Of a stretch of DNA of 64,000 nucleotides, positions 10,301 to 45,300 are shown piece by piece. How positions within the stretch are numbered: position 1 is the first letter of the stretch; each line of letters opens with the position of its first letter. The position numbers were made by a program, and so were the translations under genes. Source of the stretch: Micromonospora sp. MW-13. Its GTDB lineage: Bacteria; Actinomycetota; Actinomycetes; Mycobacteriales; Micromonosporaceae. Location of the stretch: positions 1 through 64,000 of the forward strand of contig NZ_QKKX01000069.1 in assembly GCF_003434305.1 (NCBI RefSeq), in the 5' to 3' direction. The notes under the pieces are model-generated. The model was not told the DNA's origin. It saw nothing but the letters and a program-made list of their open reading frames with translations, and did no database searches.

Positions 10301-11436
10301 TGGCCTGCGACGTCGCCGAGCGGGACCAGGTCGCGGCCCTGCTGGCCGAGCTGGACCAGGACCCGGCGCCGCTGACCGCGGTGGTGCACGCCGCCGGGGC
10401 CGGTGACGTCGGCCTGCTGGCCGAGACCGACCTCGCCGGCTTCGCCGCCGTCCTCGCCGGCAAGGTGGCCGGCGCGGTGCACCTGGACGAGTTGCTGGGC
10501 GACCGGCCGCTGGACGCGTTCGTGCTGTTCTCCTCGATCGCCGGGGTGTGGGGCAGTGGCGGACAGGGCGCCTACGCGGCGGGCAACGCGTTCCTCGACG
10601 CGCTGGCCGACCAGCGGCGGGCCCGGGGCCTCGCGGCGACGTCCGTGGCCTGGGGGCCGTGGGCCGACGGGGGCATGGCCGGCGTCGAGGCCCAGCAGGC
10701 GCTGGCCCGGCGTGGCCTCAGCGCGATGGTGCCGGACGACGCCGTGCACGCCATGCGGTACGCGGTCGGCCAGCCCCGGCCCACGCTGACCGTGGCCGAC
10801 GTCGACTGGGCGGTGTTCGCCCCCGCGTACGCCTCGGCCCGCCCCCGGCCGCTGCTCGACGACCTCGCCGAGGCCCGGGAGGCGCTGCGCGCGCCCACCG
10901 ACGAGCAGCCGGGCGGCGCCGCCGACGGGCTCCGGGAACACCTGCGCGCCCTGCCCCGCACCGAGCAGGCCCGGCACCTGATCGACCTGGTCCGCACCCA
11001 CGCCTCGGCGGTGCTCGGCCACCCCGGCACGGACCGGGTCAAGCCCCAGCGGGCGTTCAAGGAGCTCGGGTTCGACTCGCTGACCGCGGTGGAGCTGCGC
11101 AACCGGCTCAGCGCCGCGAGCGGGCTGCCGCTGCCGGCGACCCTCGTCTTCGACTACCCGAACCCCACCACCCTCGCGGAGCACCTGCTCGACGGGCTGC
11201 TCCCCGAGGCGCGGCGGTCGGACGGCGCGGACCCGTCGGAGTCGACGGTCCGGCAGGCCCTCGCGACCATCCCGTTGGCCCGGCTCCGCGACGCGGGCCT
11301 GCTGGAACTGCTGCTGAACCTCACCGACGCCGAGACCGGCGCCGCCGCCGAGTCCACCGACGAGAGCCTCGACCTCATCGACGAGATGGACGCCGACACC
11401 CTCGTCAAGTTGGCGCTTGACGGATCCGATTCCTGA
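1..11436 (+). CDS. Gene A: modular type I polyketide synthase, 5'-truncated (modules A0-A2)
   Basis: The reading frame is open from the first base and ends at TGA 11434-11436, giving 3,811 visible residues; the true start lies upstream. It is a multidomain cytosolic enzyme that extends an acyl-ACP chain with malonyl units. Visible order: ER C-terminus, KR, ACP (A0); KS-AT-DH-KR-ACP (A1); KS-AT-KR-ACP (A2); C-terminal docking tail. Catalytic codons seen: KS Cys at 1888 and 7141, AT Ser at 3250 and 8500, DH His at 4186, KR Tyr at 5947 and 10573, ACP Ser at 1207, 6445 and 11077. Both ATs have HAFH, predicting malonyl-CoA. The stop is 26 bp before gene B's start, so A and B are probably one operon. 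The GTG at 46 is internal to the ER domain and is not the start. Family assignment is certain; the product is unknown. Confidence 0.97.
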   Translation, partial: TDIRDPRQVAERHPGVTYRAFDLNEAGHDRIGEMLAELLALFEQGVLRPLPVRVWDVQHARRALRYMSQARHVGKVVLRIPAPVDPDGTTLITGAGGALAGVFARHLVATGQSRHLLLASRRGPEAYRDLVAELTRQGARVTTATADVADPDQVARLLAQVDPAHPLTAVVHTAGVIADATIGSLDESALDKVLTPKVDAGWALHRATRDADLATFAVFSSVAATLGSPGQGNYAAANGFLDALARLRQQQGLPATSLAWGLWDTASAMTAHLGGNAHRRAIRATSAPLTEVEGTALFDLARQYGGVHLVLMNLPPAAARPAAGAVPGMLRELVRPTGPVRRTAGQAATDTASERGRLATLSPAQRRSHLLDLVAASVAAVLGHRSADSVDAHRGFKELGFDSLTSVELRNRLATATGLRLPATVAFDYPTPVVLAEFLDRELGGAAATAPVAVGTATALDEPIAIIGMACRFPGDVQTPEQLWELVTAGADVIAPFPTDRGWDPDDLRIGDDGNAPRQGGFLHDAAEFDAGFFGISPREALAMDPQQRLLLETSWEAFERAGIDPHTARGSSTGVYVGLIYHDYASQAADTTDELDGYVGNGSAGSVASGRISYLFGLEGPAVTVDTACSSSLVALHLATQALRQDECRLALAGGVSVMSTPGMLTEFSRQRGLSPDGRCKAFGAGADGTGFAEGIGMLLLERLSDAQRNGHRVLAVVRGSAVNQDGASSGLTAPNGPAQQRVIRQALANARLTAADVDAVEAHGTGTPLGDPIEAQALLATYGQDRPADRPLLLGSIKSNIGHAQAAAGVAGVIKMVLAMRHGMLPSTLHVDEPSPHIDWDAGAVELLTETRRWPALDRPRRAAVSSFGISGTNAHTILEQAPAAAPAATPAATGEVPGGLVPCVLSARDAAALRGQARRLHGLVADRPDLTVAGIGRALATGRSVLEHRAVLLVPDRAGLLSALDAFADGQPSPAVVEGTARGGRTAVVFSGQGAQRAGMGRELSAGHPVFAAALDEVCAHLDPHLPRPLRDVLFASAGSADAELLDQTVFAQAGLFAVEVALFRLAESYGIVPDFVAGHSIGEVTAAYVAGVLSLDDACALVGARGRLMQALPAGGGMLAVAADEAAVTESLAGLTDRVGIAAVNGPAAVVVSGALDALDVLERTWSARGARTRRLRVSHAFHSPLVEPMLAEFRTVLDGLTFRPPLLPVVSNLTGGIADAEEISTPDYWVRHVREAVRFADGVACLRQRNVGTFLELGPDAVLAGMVRTCLPDDDPATSSVAVVAALRPGRPEPVSLLHALAELHVHGMPVTWSTLLPETGGHPVDLPTYAFQRQRYWPNVGRLRAGDVAGAGLGAAGHGLLGAAVDLAGDGEVVLTGRLALATLPWLAEHAVSGAVLLPGTALVELAVRAGDEVGASRVRELTIAAPLVIPSSGGVRIQVRVSAPGYAPQRTVTIHSRPDDAPDAGWTRHADGVLEPASADEPGVGAWPPAGADEVDLTGWYAAFAERGVAYGPVFQGLRRAWTGGGEVFAEVALPDDAAGDATRFGVHPALLDAALHPAALLFEESAAPRVPFAFEGVQVHASGARVLRVRLTREGTGVRLVAGDEAGTPVVSVESLTLRELIGRATPDAAARSLFEVDWRAAEVTPVVTVPAWAALGGPGPADAVGRVQRTVADLLTALDGGAEPPGLLLLPATAGQEGAVPEAVDALASAVLAELRAWLAADALAESTLVVVTRGAVVARDGDAVTDLAGAAVWGLLRSAQSEHPGRIVLADVDGDVDAGLVAVLARVAEDAAGGQVAVRAGRVFVPRLVRAPAPSMHAPLVADAGTVLVTGGTGALGALVAEHLVRTHGLRALVLASRRGPASAGADELVERLAGLGATARVVACDVTDRKQVAGLVADVTSTGRLAGVVHLAGVLDDGLVEGLTADRLAGVLAPKVSAGWHLHEATAGLDLDLFVLFSSIAGVLGSPGQAAYATGNAFLDALAAQRRQAGLPAVSLAWGMWDTAGMAASLGDADRARSGRAGLTAMSADIGLALFDAAVAVDRPTLVPAVIDVPALRAAAVGGVVPPMLRALVGTTTARRQAGQGGDGLADRLARLTEDEGRAQVALLVRGLAAQVLGHDGVEAVPADRTFRDLGFDSLGAVELRNRVNTATGLRLGSTLVFDYPTPQALAEHAYAELVGTRAAEVEPESQATVGGDEPIAIVGMACRYPGGVETPEQLWALLAGGGDGIGEFPADRGWDLETLFDPDVDRPGTSYTRHGGFLYGAAEFDPAFFGISPREALAMDPQQRLLLEASWETFESAGVDPQWLQGSRTGVFAGAIYHDYATRLMEMPGETEGYIGTGNSGSVLSGRVAYTFGLEGPAVTVDTACSSSLVALHLAAQALRSGECDLALAGGVTVMATPGTFIEFSRQRGLSQDGRCRSFAASADGTGWSEGVGVLLVQRLSDAQRDGRRILAIVRGTAVNQDGASNGLTAPNGPSQQRVIRQALANARLSSQQVDVVEAHGTGTTLGDPIEAQAVLATYGQDRPADQPLLLGSIKSNIGHTQAAAGVAGVIKMIMAMRHGVVPATLHVDEPSPHIDWSAGAVALATEAMPWPAVNRPRRAAVSSFGISGTNAHVIIEQPPAEVVEGEAAGDAVPPVVPVLLSARDEAALAAQADRWTRWLSADQHLGAVEVAWSSVTTRPALERRAVVVAAHRDDLLAGLTALAAGNPSGAVVTGSAVERGPLAVLFSGQGAQRAGMGRELSGEFPVFAAALDEVCGLLDPLLPRPLRSVLFAAEGSAEAGLLDQTVFTQAGLFAVEVALFRLVESFGVVPDFVGGHSVGEIAAAHVAGVLSLADAAVLVAARGRLMQALPAGGGMLAVGGSEADVLSSLDGFAGRVGIAAVNGPSSVVVSGEVLALDELEELWRGRGARTRRLAVSHAFHSPLMEPMLDEFRSVLGGLSFAAPLVPLVSNLTGGLVEGDELCTPEYWVRHVREAVRFADGITALKTAGVDTFLEVGPQSVLTALVADALPAGGDVLAVAVQRRDRSESQALLAALGELHVQGVPVSWSKWFAGAGASRVELPTYAFQHQRYWPESVARTRRTAGDGADAEFWTAVESGDLTALATQFGGDGSDLDTLAPALPVLSTWHRARRQRALVDGWSYRVMWKRTDLAATPAGTWLLVSPQDDDPVTGARTEEAAKALASAGADVLRLTVDPVRTDRDDLARRLAETLADRTVTGVLSLLGLRDQPHPDSPAVPVGTAATLLLLQGLHDTGTKTRLWCLTQGAVGTGDGDAVRRVAQAGLWGLGLVAGLEHPHLWGGLVDLPDDVEPAGWDRLVRVVAGAGDEDQIAVRPTGVFVRRLGRAAAAAPAAGERWQPSGTVLVTGGTGALGAHVARWAVANGAAHVVLTSRRGERAAGAAELREELAAHGARVSIVACDVAERDQVAALLAELDQDPAPLTAVVHAAGAGDVGLLAETDLAGFAAVLAGKVAGAVHLDELLGDRPLDAFVLFSSIAGVWGSGGQGAYAAGNAFLDALADQRRARGLAATSVAWGPWADGGMAGVEAQQALARRGLSAMVPDDAVHAMRYAVGQPRPTLTVADVDWAVFAPAYASARPRPLLDDLAEAREALRAPTDEQPGGAADGLREHLRALPRTEQARHLIDLVRTHASAVLGHPGTDRVKPQRAFKELGFDSLTAVELRNRLSAASGLPLPATLVFDYPNPTTLAEHLLDGLLPEARRSDGADPSESTVRQALATIPLARLRDAGLLELLLNLTDAETGAAAESTDESLDLIDEMDADTLVKLALDGSDS
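1381..6621 (+). other. Module A1: KS-AT(malonyl)-DH-KR(B1)-ACP
   Basis: KS starts near 1381; active Cys 1888-1890 in DTACSSS, His in EAHGTGT (2293) and in NIGHAQ (2413). AT starts near 2965; GHSIG Ser 3250 and HAFH 3550-3561 predict malonyl-CoA. DH has HxxxGxxxxP (HAVSGAVLLP, His 4186) and Asp 4678 in LLDAALH, so it should be active. KR has GTVLVTGGTGALG from 5503, LDD 5776-5784 (B1 type, D-hydroxyl intermediate), Ser 5908 and Tyr 5947. ACP Ser is at 6445. Predicted output: trans alkene. A tract of about 230 bp ahead of the catalytic KR (near 5230-5460) is almost identical to module B3 (near 25320-25560). Confidence 0.93.
6622..11199 (+). other. Module A2: KS-AT(malonyl)-KR(A1)-ACP
   Basis: KS starts at 6622 with Cys 7141-7143. 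AT has GHSVG (Ser 8500) and HAFH 8800-8811, predicting malonyl-CoA. There is no DH: LPTYAFQHQRYW runs into the KR structural subdomain (GWSYRVMWKR, near 9475). The catalytic KR starts near 10132; it lacks LDD and has Trp 10549 eight residues before Tyr 10573, with Gln three before the Tyr, the A1 pattern (L-hydroxyl). Ser is at 10534. ACP Ser is at 11077. Predicted output: beta-hydroxyl. Much of the KS and AT (about 7080-9200) uses T-ending codons unlike the surrounding DNA. Confidence 0.93.
11200..11433 (+). other. C-terminal docking domain of gene A
   Basis: After the last ACP come a helical stretch (ATIPLARLRDAGLLELLL) and an acidic tail ending in LIDEMDADTLVKLALDG. This xIDxMDxDxLVxLAL pattern is a known C-terminal docking tail of actinomycete PKS proteins. 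It should bind the coiled coil that starts gene B, passing the chain from the A2 ACP to the B1 KS. The pairing is inferred from motif class and adjacency. Confidence 0.8.
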
Positions 11437-11452
11437 CCGTTGTCCCCAGTAC

Positions 11453-11456
11453 GGAG
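11453..11456 (+). promoter_or_regulatory. Ribosome-binding site choosing the gene B start
   Basis: GGAG lies 6 nt before ATG 11463 but only 3 nt before the in-frame GTG at 11460, so ATG 11463 is the better start. The surrounding 17-mer, gtacggagcttgtgatg, recurs with three changes just after gene B's stop. Confidence 0.65.
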
Positions 11457-11462
11457 CTTGTG

Positions 11463-41393
<29,931 letters not shown>

Positions 41394-41397
41394 GTAT

Positions 41398-41449
41398 GGA
41401 GAGTGTGATGATTGCCCGGCCCCTCCTCCTCCACCGGCCGGCAGGGTGA
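41398..41449 (+). other. Relic translation start after gene B (RBS plus 13-codon frame)
   Basis: Five bases after gene B's stop, GTATGGAGAGTGTGATG matches 14 of 17 positions of the motif that starts gene B (GTACGGAGCTTGTGATG, 11449-11465), including GGAG 6 nt before ATG 41408. The frame ends after 13 codons (MIARPLLLHRPAG). It could be the remnant of a deleted PKS gene start or a short leader peptide. The similarity is seen directly; the history is inferred. Confidence 0.45.
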
Positions 41450-41536
41450 TTGCGAAGTCGGGCGGGAGCGCTTGATCAGGGAGTCCGGGGGGTTCCTGGC
41501 GTGGGCGTCGCTCCATCGCAGGTATGCCTACCGGCT

Positions 41537-41677
41537 CCTTTGGAGCTGAGTCGAATACGACATCACCCACGCCCGTCGTGATCGGCGACCGCAGGCGAAC
41601 GGCCCGGCGGGGTGGTGGGTAACGCGACGGCGGTGGCCCGACCGGCGGTGATGACGTGGACGACTCAGCTCCATAGG
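41537..41677. repeat. 31-bp imperfect inverted repeats flanking 79 bp (candidate miniature element)
   Basis: Left arm 41537-41567 begins cctttggagctgagtcg; right arm 41647-41677 is its reverse complement at 26 of 31 positions, with a perfect 13-bp core (tggagctgagtcg). Just outside lie ggtatgcc (41521) and ggcgtacc (ending 41686), which also pair inversely with one mismatch. The 79-bp interior has no coding frame. The structure fits a transposase-less miniature element or a large regulatory hairpin. No clear target duplication was found. Confidence 0.45.
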
Positions 41678-41726
41678 CGGCGTACCACGGCATCGAGCCG
41701 CCGCGCCCTCAGCTCCGCCCGGGCCA

Positions 41727-41750
41727 CGGTCCCCGGCCGACCGGGGACCG
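41727..41750 (+). terminator. Strong hairpin downstream of gene B
   Basis: A perfect 10-bp GC-rich stem (cggtccccgg / ccggggaccg) closes a 4-nt loop (ccga). No U-tract follows, which is common for actinobacterial terminators. It lies 334 bp past gene B's stop and could end the A-B transcript. The stem is certain; termination is inferred. Confidence 0.45.
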
Positions 41751-41836
41751 CACCCGCGACAACGCAATGACCCTGCACCGGCCGGGCCGGACAGTGGTCT
41801 GTGAGAGGAACACTTCGTAGCAGAGTTCCACGTTCT

Positions 41837-41865
41837 GAGCACAGCGCGCTTCGTGCTCATAAAAT
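41837..41865 (+). promoter_or_regulatory. Dyad GAGCAC-N10-GTGCTC beside a TAAAAT hexamer
   Basis: The inverted 6-mers (41837-41842, 41853-41858) stand directly before TAAAAT (41860-41865), a close match to a -10 hexamer and rare in such GC-rich DNA. No good -35 lies 16-19 bp upstream. It may be an operator overlapping a weak promoter; the evidence is motif-level only. Confidence 0.25.
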
Positions 41866-41976
41866 TGTGCGAATGGCTCACTGCACGACGTCATGCATCG
41901 TTACGCGGAATGGTTCAATGTGCCACAGTGGAAAGGCCGGCGGGCGCGTGGTGTCGACGAGAACGGCGAAGTCGGC

Positions 41977-42033
41977 CCGGGCGGTGTCGCACCCGCCCGG
42001 CCGCCGGTCGACGGGCACCGGCCGGTGCCCGTC
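41977..42033. repeat. Paired hairpin and perfect 24-bp palindrome
   Basis: ccgggcg/cgcccgg (41977-41983 and 41994-42000) can form a stem with an inner gtg/cac pair. The segment 42010-42033 is a perfect palindrome without spacer (half-site gacgggcaccgg). Perfect 24-mers are unusual even in GC-rich DNA. An operator for a dimeric regulator or part of a terminator are both possible. Confidence 0.4.
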
Positions 42034-42069
42034 CGAGGGGCGCTTCGTCCCAGCCTGCGGCCCTGCTGC

Positions 42070-42098
42070 TAGGGGCAGTGGTAGGGGCTCGCTAGGGG
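42070..42098 (+). promoter_or_regulatory. Three TAGGGG direct repeats (candidate activator site)
   Basis: TAGGGG occurs at 42070-42075, 42082-42087 and 42093-42098, spaced 12 and 11 bp, close to one helical turn, and the last abuts the candidate -35 hexamer. Direct repeats at 11-bp spacing upstream of a promoter are the known layout of SARP-type activator sites. The ctaggg core also resembles a half-site of PAS-LuxR regulators of polyene clusters. Which regulator binds is unknown. Confidence 0.4.
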
Positions 42099-42128
42099 TT
42101 GGCAGCGCTGTCCGGGGCCAAATACCTT
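42099..42128 (+). promoter_or_regulatory. Candidate promoter for genes C and D
   Basis: TTGGCA (42099-42104) and TACCTT (42123-42128) are separated by 18 bp, resembling -35 and -10 hexamers of the main sigma factor. A start near 42135 would leave a leader of about 140 nt before ATG 42276. The palindrome cagcgctg lies in the spacer (42103-42110) and again at 42159-42166. Confidence 0.4.
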
Positions 42129-42263
42129 CCTCCGGTAAGTAAGACCTGGTGTGCGCTGCAGCGCTGTTTGTCTGGCAATTCGTGGTCGGCTTTGTGGGCT
42201 CTGGTCTTCGCGGCTTGAGGCGTCTGTGGACGGTATTGGGTCGCCTGGTTGTTCCGGCCCGAA

Positions 42264-42267
42264 GAGG
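42264..42267 (+). promoter_or_regulatory. Ribosome-binding site of gene C
   Basis: GAGG within aagaggtgg lies 8 nt before ATG 42276. This start gives the canonical docking head MANEDTLREYLK; the in-frame ATG at 42249 would add nine residues without a comparable site. Confidence 0.6.
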
Positions 42268-42275
42268 TGGCGCTA

Positions 42276-42371
42276 ATGGCGAACGAAGATACGCTACGGG
42301 AGTACCTGAAATGGGTGACGGCGGACCTTCACCAGACCAGGAGGAAGCTCGGCGAGCTTGAGGCGGCCAAC
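42276..42371 (+). other. N-terminal docking coiled coil of gene C
   Basis: Thirty-two residues (MANEDTLREYLKWVTADL, then QTRRKLGELEAAN) form the well-known PKS head helix ending at REPIAIVGM. It is the same class as gene D's head and fits the ATDAEIFDFI..ELG tail of gene B. Confidence 0.85.
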
Positions 42372-45300
42372 CGTGAGCCGATCGCGATCGTCGGCATGGC
42401 CTGCCGCTTCCCCGGCGGGGTGCGCTCCCCGGAGGACCTGTGGGAGCTCGTCGCCTCGGGCGAGGACGCCATCTCCGGCTTCCCGGCCGACCGGGGCTGG
42501 GACCTGACCCGGCTGTTCCACCCCGACCCCGACCACCCCGGCACGTCGTACGCCTCCGAGGGCGGCTTCCTCGACTCGGCCACCGACTTCGACGCCGGCT
42601 TCTTCGGCATCTCCCCGCGCGAGGCGCTCGCCATGGATCCCCAGCAGCGGCTGCTGCTGGAGACGTCGTGGGAGGCGTTCGAGCACGCCGGCATCGACCC
42701 GTCCGCGCTGCGCGGCCACCAGGTCGGCGTCTTCGCCAGCACCACCGGCCAGGACTACGTGTCACTGCTCCAGCAGCCGCCGCCCGGCACCGAGGGATAC
42801 ATCCTCACCGGCACGGCGGCGAGCGTGGTGTCCGGCCGTATCTCGTACGCCCTCGGCATCGAGGGCCCCGCCGTCACCGTCGACACCGCCTGCTCCTCGT
42901 CGCTGGTCGCCCTGCACCTCGCCTGCCAGGCCCTGCGCCAGGGGGAGTGCACCCTGGCGCTGGCCGGCGGCGCCACCATCATGTCCACCCCGTCCGCCTT
43001 CATCGGCTTCAGCCGGCAGCGCGGCCTCGCCGCCGACGGGCGGGTCAAGTCGTTCGCCGCCGCCGCCGACGGCACCGCCTGGGGCGAGGGCGTCGGCCTG
43101 CTGCTCGTCGAGCGGCTCTCCGACGCCCGCCGGCACGGGCACCCCGTGCTGGCCGTGGTCCGGGGCAGCGCCGTCAACCAGGACGGCGCGTCCAACGGGC
43201 TCACCGCCCCCAACGGCCCGTCCCAGCAGCGCGTCGTCCTCCAGGCCCTGGCCAGCGCCCGCCTCTCGCCCGAGCAGGTCGACGTGGTGGAGGCGCACGG
43301 CACCGGCACCACCCTCGGCGACCCGATCGAGGCGCAGGCGCTGCTGGCCACGTACGGGCAGGGTCGGCCGGCGGACCGGCCGCTGCTGCTCGGCTCGGTG
43401 AAGTCGAACATCGGCCACACCCAGGCCGCCGCCGGCGTCGCCGGGGTGATCAAGATGGTGATGGCGTTGCGGCACGAGACGGTGCCGGCGACGCTGCACG
43501 TCGACGAGCCGACCCCCAACGTGGACTGGACGGCCGGCGCGGTGTCGCTGGTGACCCGGGTCCAGCCGTGGGCCGCCGGGGAGCAGCCGCGCCGGGCCGG
43601 CGTGTCGTCGTTCGGGATGAGCGGCACCAACGCCCACGTGATCATCGAGGAGGCGCCGGCCGAGGCCGACCCGGCGGCGGCGGACACCGCCCCCGACGGG
43701 GACGCCGGGCGCGGCGCGGCCACCAGCGCCGGGGCCGGTGCGGCCACGTCGGCCGGTGACGGGTCCGCGCCGGTCGACGGCGCCGGCCTCGTGCCGGTGC
43801 TGCTCTCTGCCCGCGACGCGGCGGCGCTCGCCGAGCAGGCCACCCGCTGGGCCGACCTGGTCGACGCCCGCCCCGAACTGCGGCTGCCCGACCTGGGCTG
43901 GTCGTCGGCCACCACCCGGGCCCGGCTGGAGCACCGGGCCGTGCTGTTCGCCGCCGACCGCGCCGACCTGCTCGCCGGGCTGCGCGCGCTCGCCGCCGGC
44001 CACGACGCGCCCGGACTGGTCACCGGCGCCGGGCCGCGCGGCGGCCAGCTCGCGTTCCTCTTCTCCGGGCAGGGCGCGCAGCGCTGCGGCATGGGCCGCG
44101 ACCTGGCCGACGCGTTCCCGGTCTTCGCCCGCGCGCTCGCCGAGGTCTGCGCCGAGCTGGACCGCCACCTGCCCCGGCCACTGGCCCCGGTGCTCTTCGC
44201 GCCCGAGGGCGACGAGGCCGCCGCGCTGCTCAACCAGACCCTGTTCACCCAGGCCGGGCTGTTCGCCGTCGAGGTGGCGCTGTTCCGGCTCCTGGAGAGC
44301 TGGGGGATCGTCCCGGACGTCCTGCTCGGCCACTCGATCGGCGAGCTGTCGGCGGCCCACGTCGCCGGCGTGCTGGCCCTGCCGGACGCCGCCGCCGTCG
44401 TCGCCGCCCGCGGCCGGCTGATGCAGGCCCTGCCGGCCGGCGGCGCGATGCTGTCCGTCCAGCTCCCCGCCGAGTCGGTCCGGGCCGCCCTGACCGGCCT
44501 GGACGACCGGGTCGCCGTCGCCGCCGTGAACGGCCCCACCTCCGTGGTGGTCTCCGGCACCGCCGACGCGGTGGAGGACCTCGAACGACGCTGGGCCGAC
44601 CAGGGGGTACGGACCAAGCCGCTGCGGGTCAGCCACGCCTTCCACAGCCCGCTGATGGAACCGATGCTCGACGAGTTCGCCGCCGTGCTGCGCGGGGTGG
44701 AGCTGCACCCGCCGACCCTGCCGATCGTGTCGAACCTGACCGGCGAGGTCGTCGACCCCGACGCCGTGCGCACCCCCGAGTACTGGGTGCGGCACGTGCG
44801 GGAGGCCGTCCGGTTCGCCGACGGCGTGGACCGGCTGTGCGCCATGGGCGTACGCACCTTCCTGGAGGTGGGTCCGAGCGGGGTGCTCACCGCGCTCACC
44901 CGCGACGTCCTCGCCGCCACCGGCCGGGACGAGGGCCGGGCCGCGACGGCCCTGCTGCGCCGCGACCGGGGCGAACCCGGCTCCGCGTTCGCCGCCCTCG
45001 CCGAGCTGCACGCCGGCGGGGTCGACGTGGACTGGGCCGCGCTGTTCGCGGGCACCGACGTCGCGCGGGTGCCGCTGCCCCGGTACGCCTTCCACCGCCA
45101 GCGGTTCTGGCCCGAGCCGCCGCCCGCCCCCGTCGCGGCCACCGCCGCCGGCGACGACGACGGGTTCTGGGCCGCGCTGGAGGGCGCCGACGCCGAGACC
45201 CTCGGCGGCGAGCTTGGCGTCGACCCCGACGACGACGCCGTGCGTACCCTGCTGCCGGCCCTGCCGGTGCTCAGCTCGTGGCGCCGGTCCCGCCGCGAGC

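Larger units (their letters stand above)
41394..42275 (+). other. 882-bp non-coding interval between genes B and C
   Basis: No frame here has recognisable protein similarity or PKS-like codon use, and base composition is visibly less GC-biased than in the flanking genes. It holds, in order, a gene-B-like RBS/start motif with a 13-codon frame (41398-41449), a long inverted-repeat pair (41537-41677), a strong hairpin (41727-41750), a dyad beside a TAAAAT hexamer (41837-41865), a perfect 24-bp palindrome (42010-42033) and a candidate promoter (42070-42128) before gene C. It is the only substantial break in the PKS array. Confidence 0.8.

Noticed and set aside
11460..11462. GTG as the start of gene B
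   Set aside because: Only 3 nt from GGAG; ATG 11463 has normal spacing and gives the standard docking head.
41521..41686. Target-site duplication around the inverted-repeat element
   Set aside because: Only a 4-bp cggc match, offset by one base from the arms; not convincing.
41709..41894. Minus-strand 61-codon frame in the B/C gap
   Set aside because: Less biased composition made it worth a look, but no family resemblance or RBS was seen and it crosses the 41727-41750 hairpin.
41801..42142. Plus-strand 113-codon frame in the B/C gap
   Set aside because: No recognisable domain, no good RBS, and it overlaps palindromes and promoter-like sequence.
42249..42251. Upstream ATG as the start of gene C
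   Set aside because: It lies before the GAGG site; MANEDTLREYLK from 42276 is the typical head sequence.
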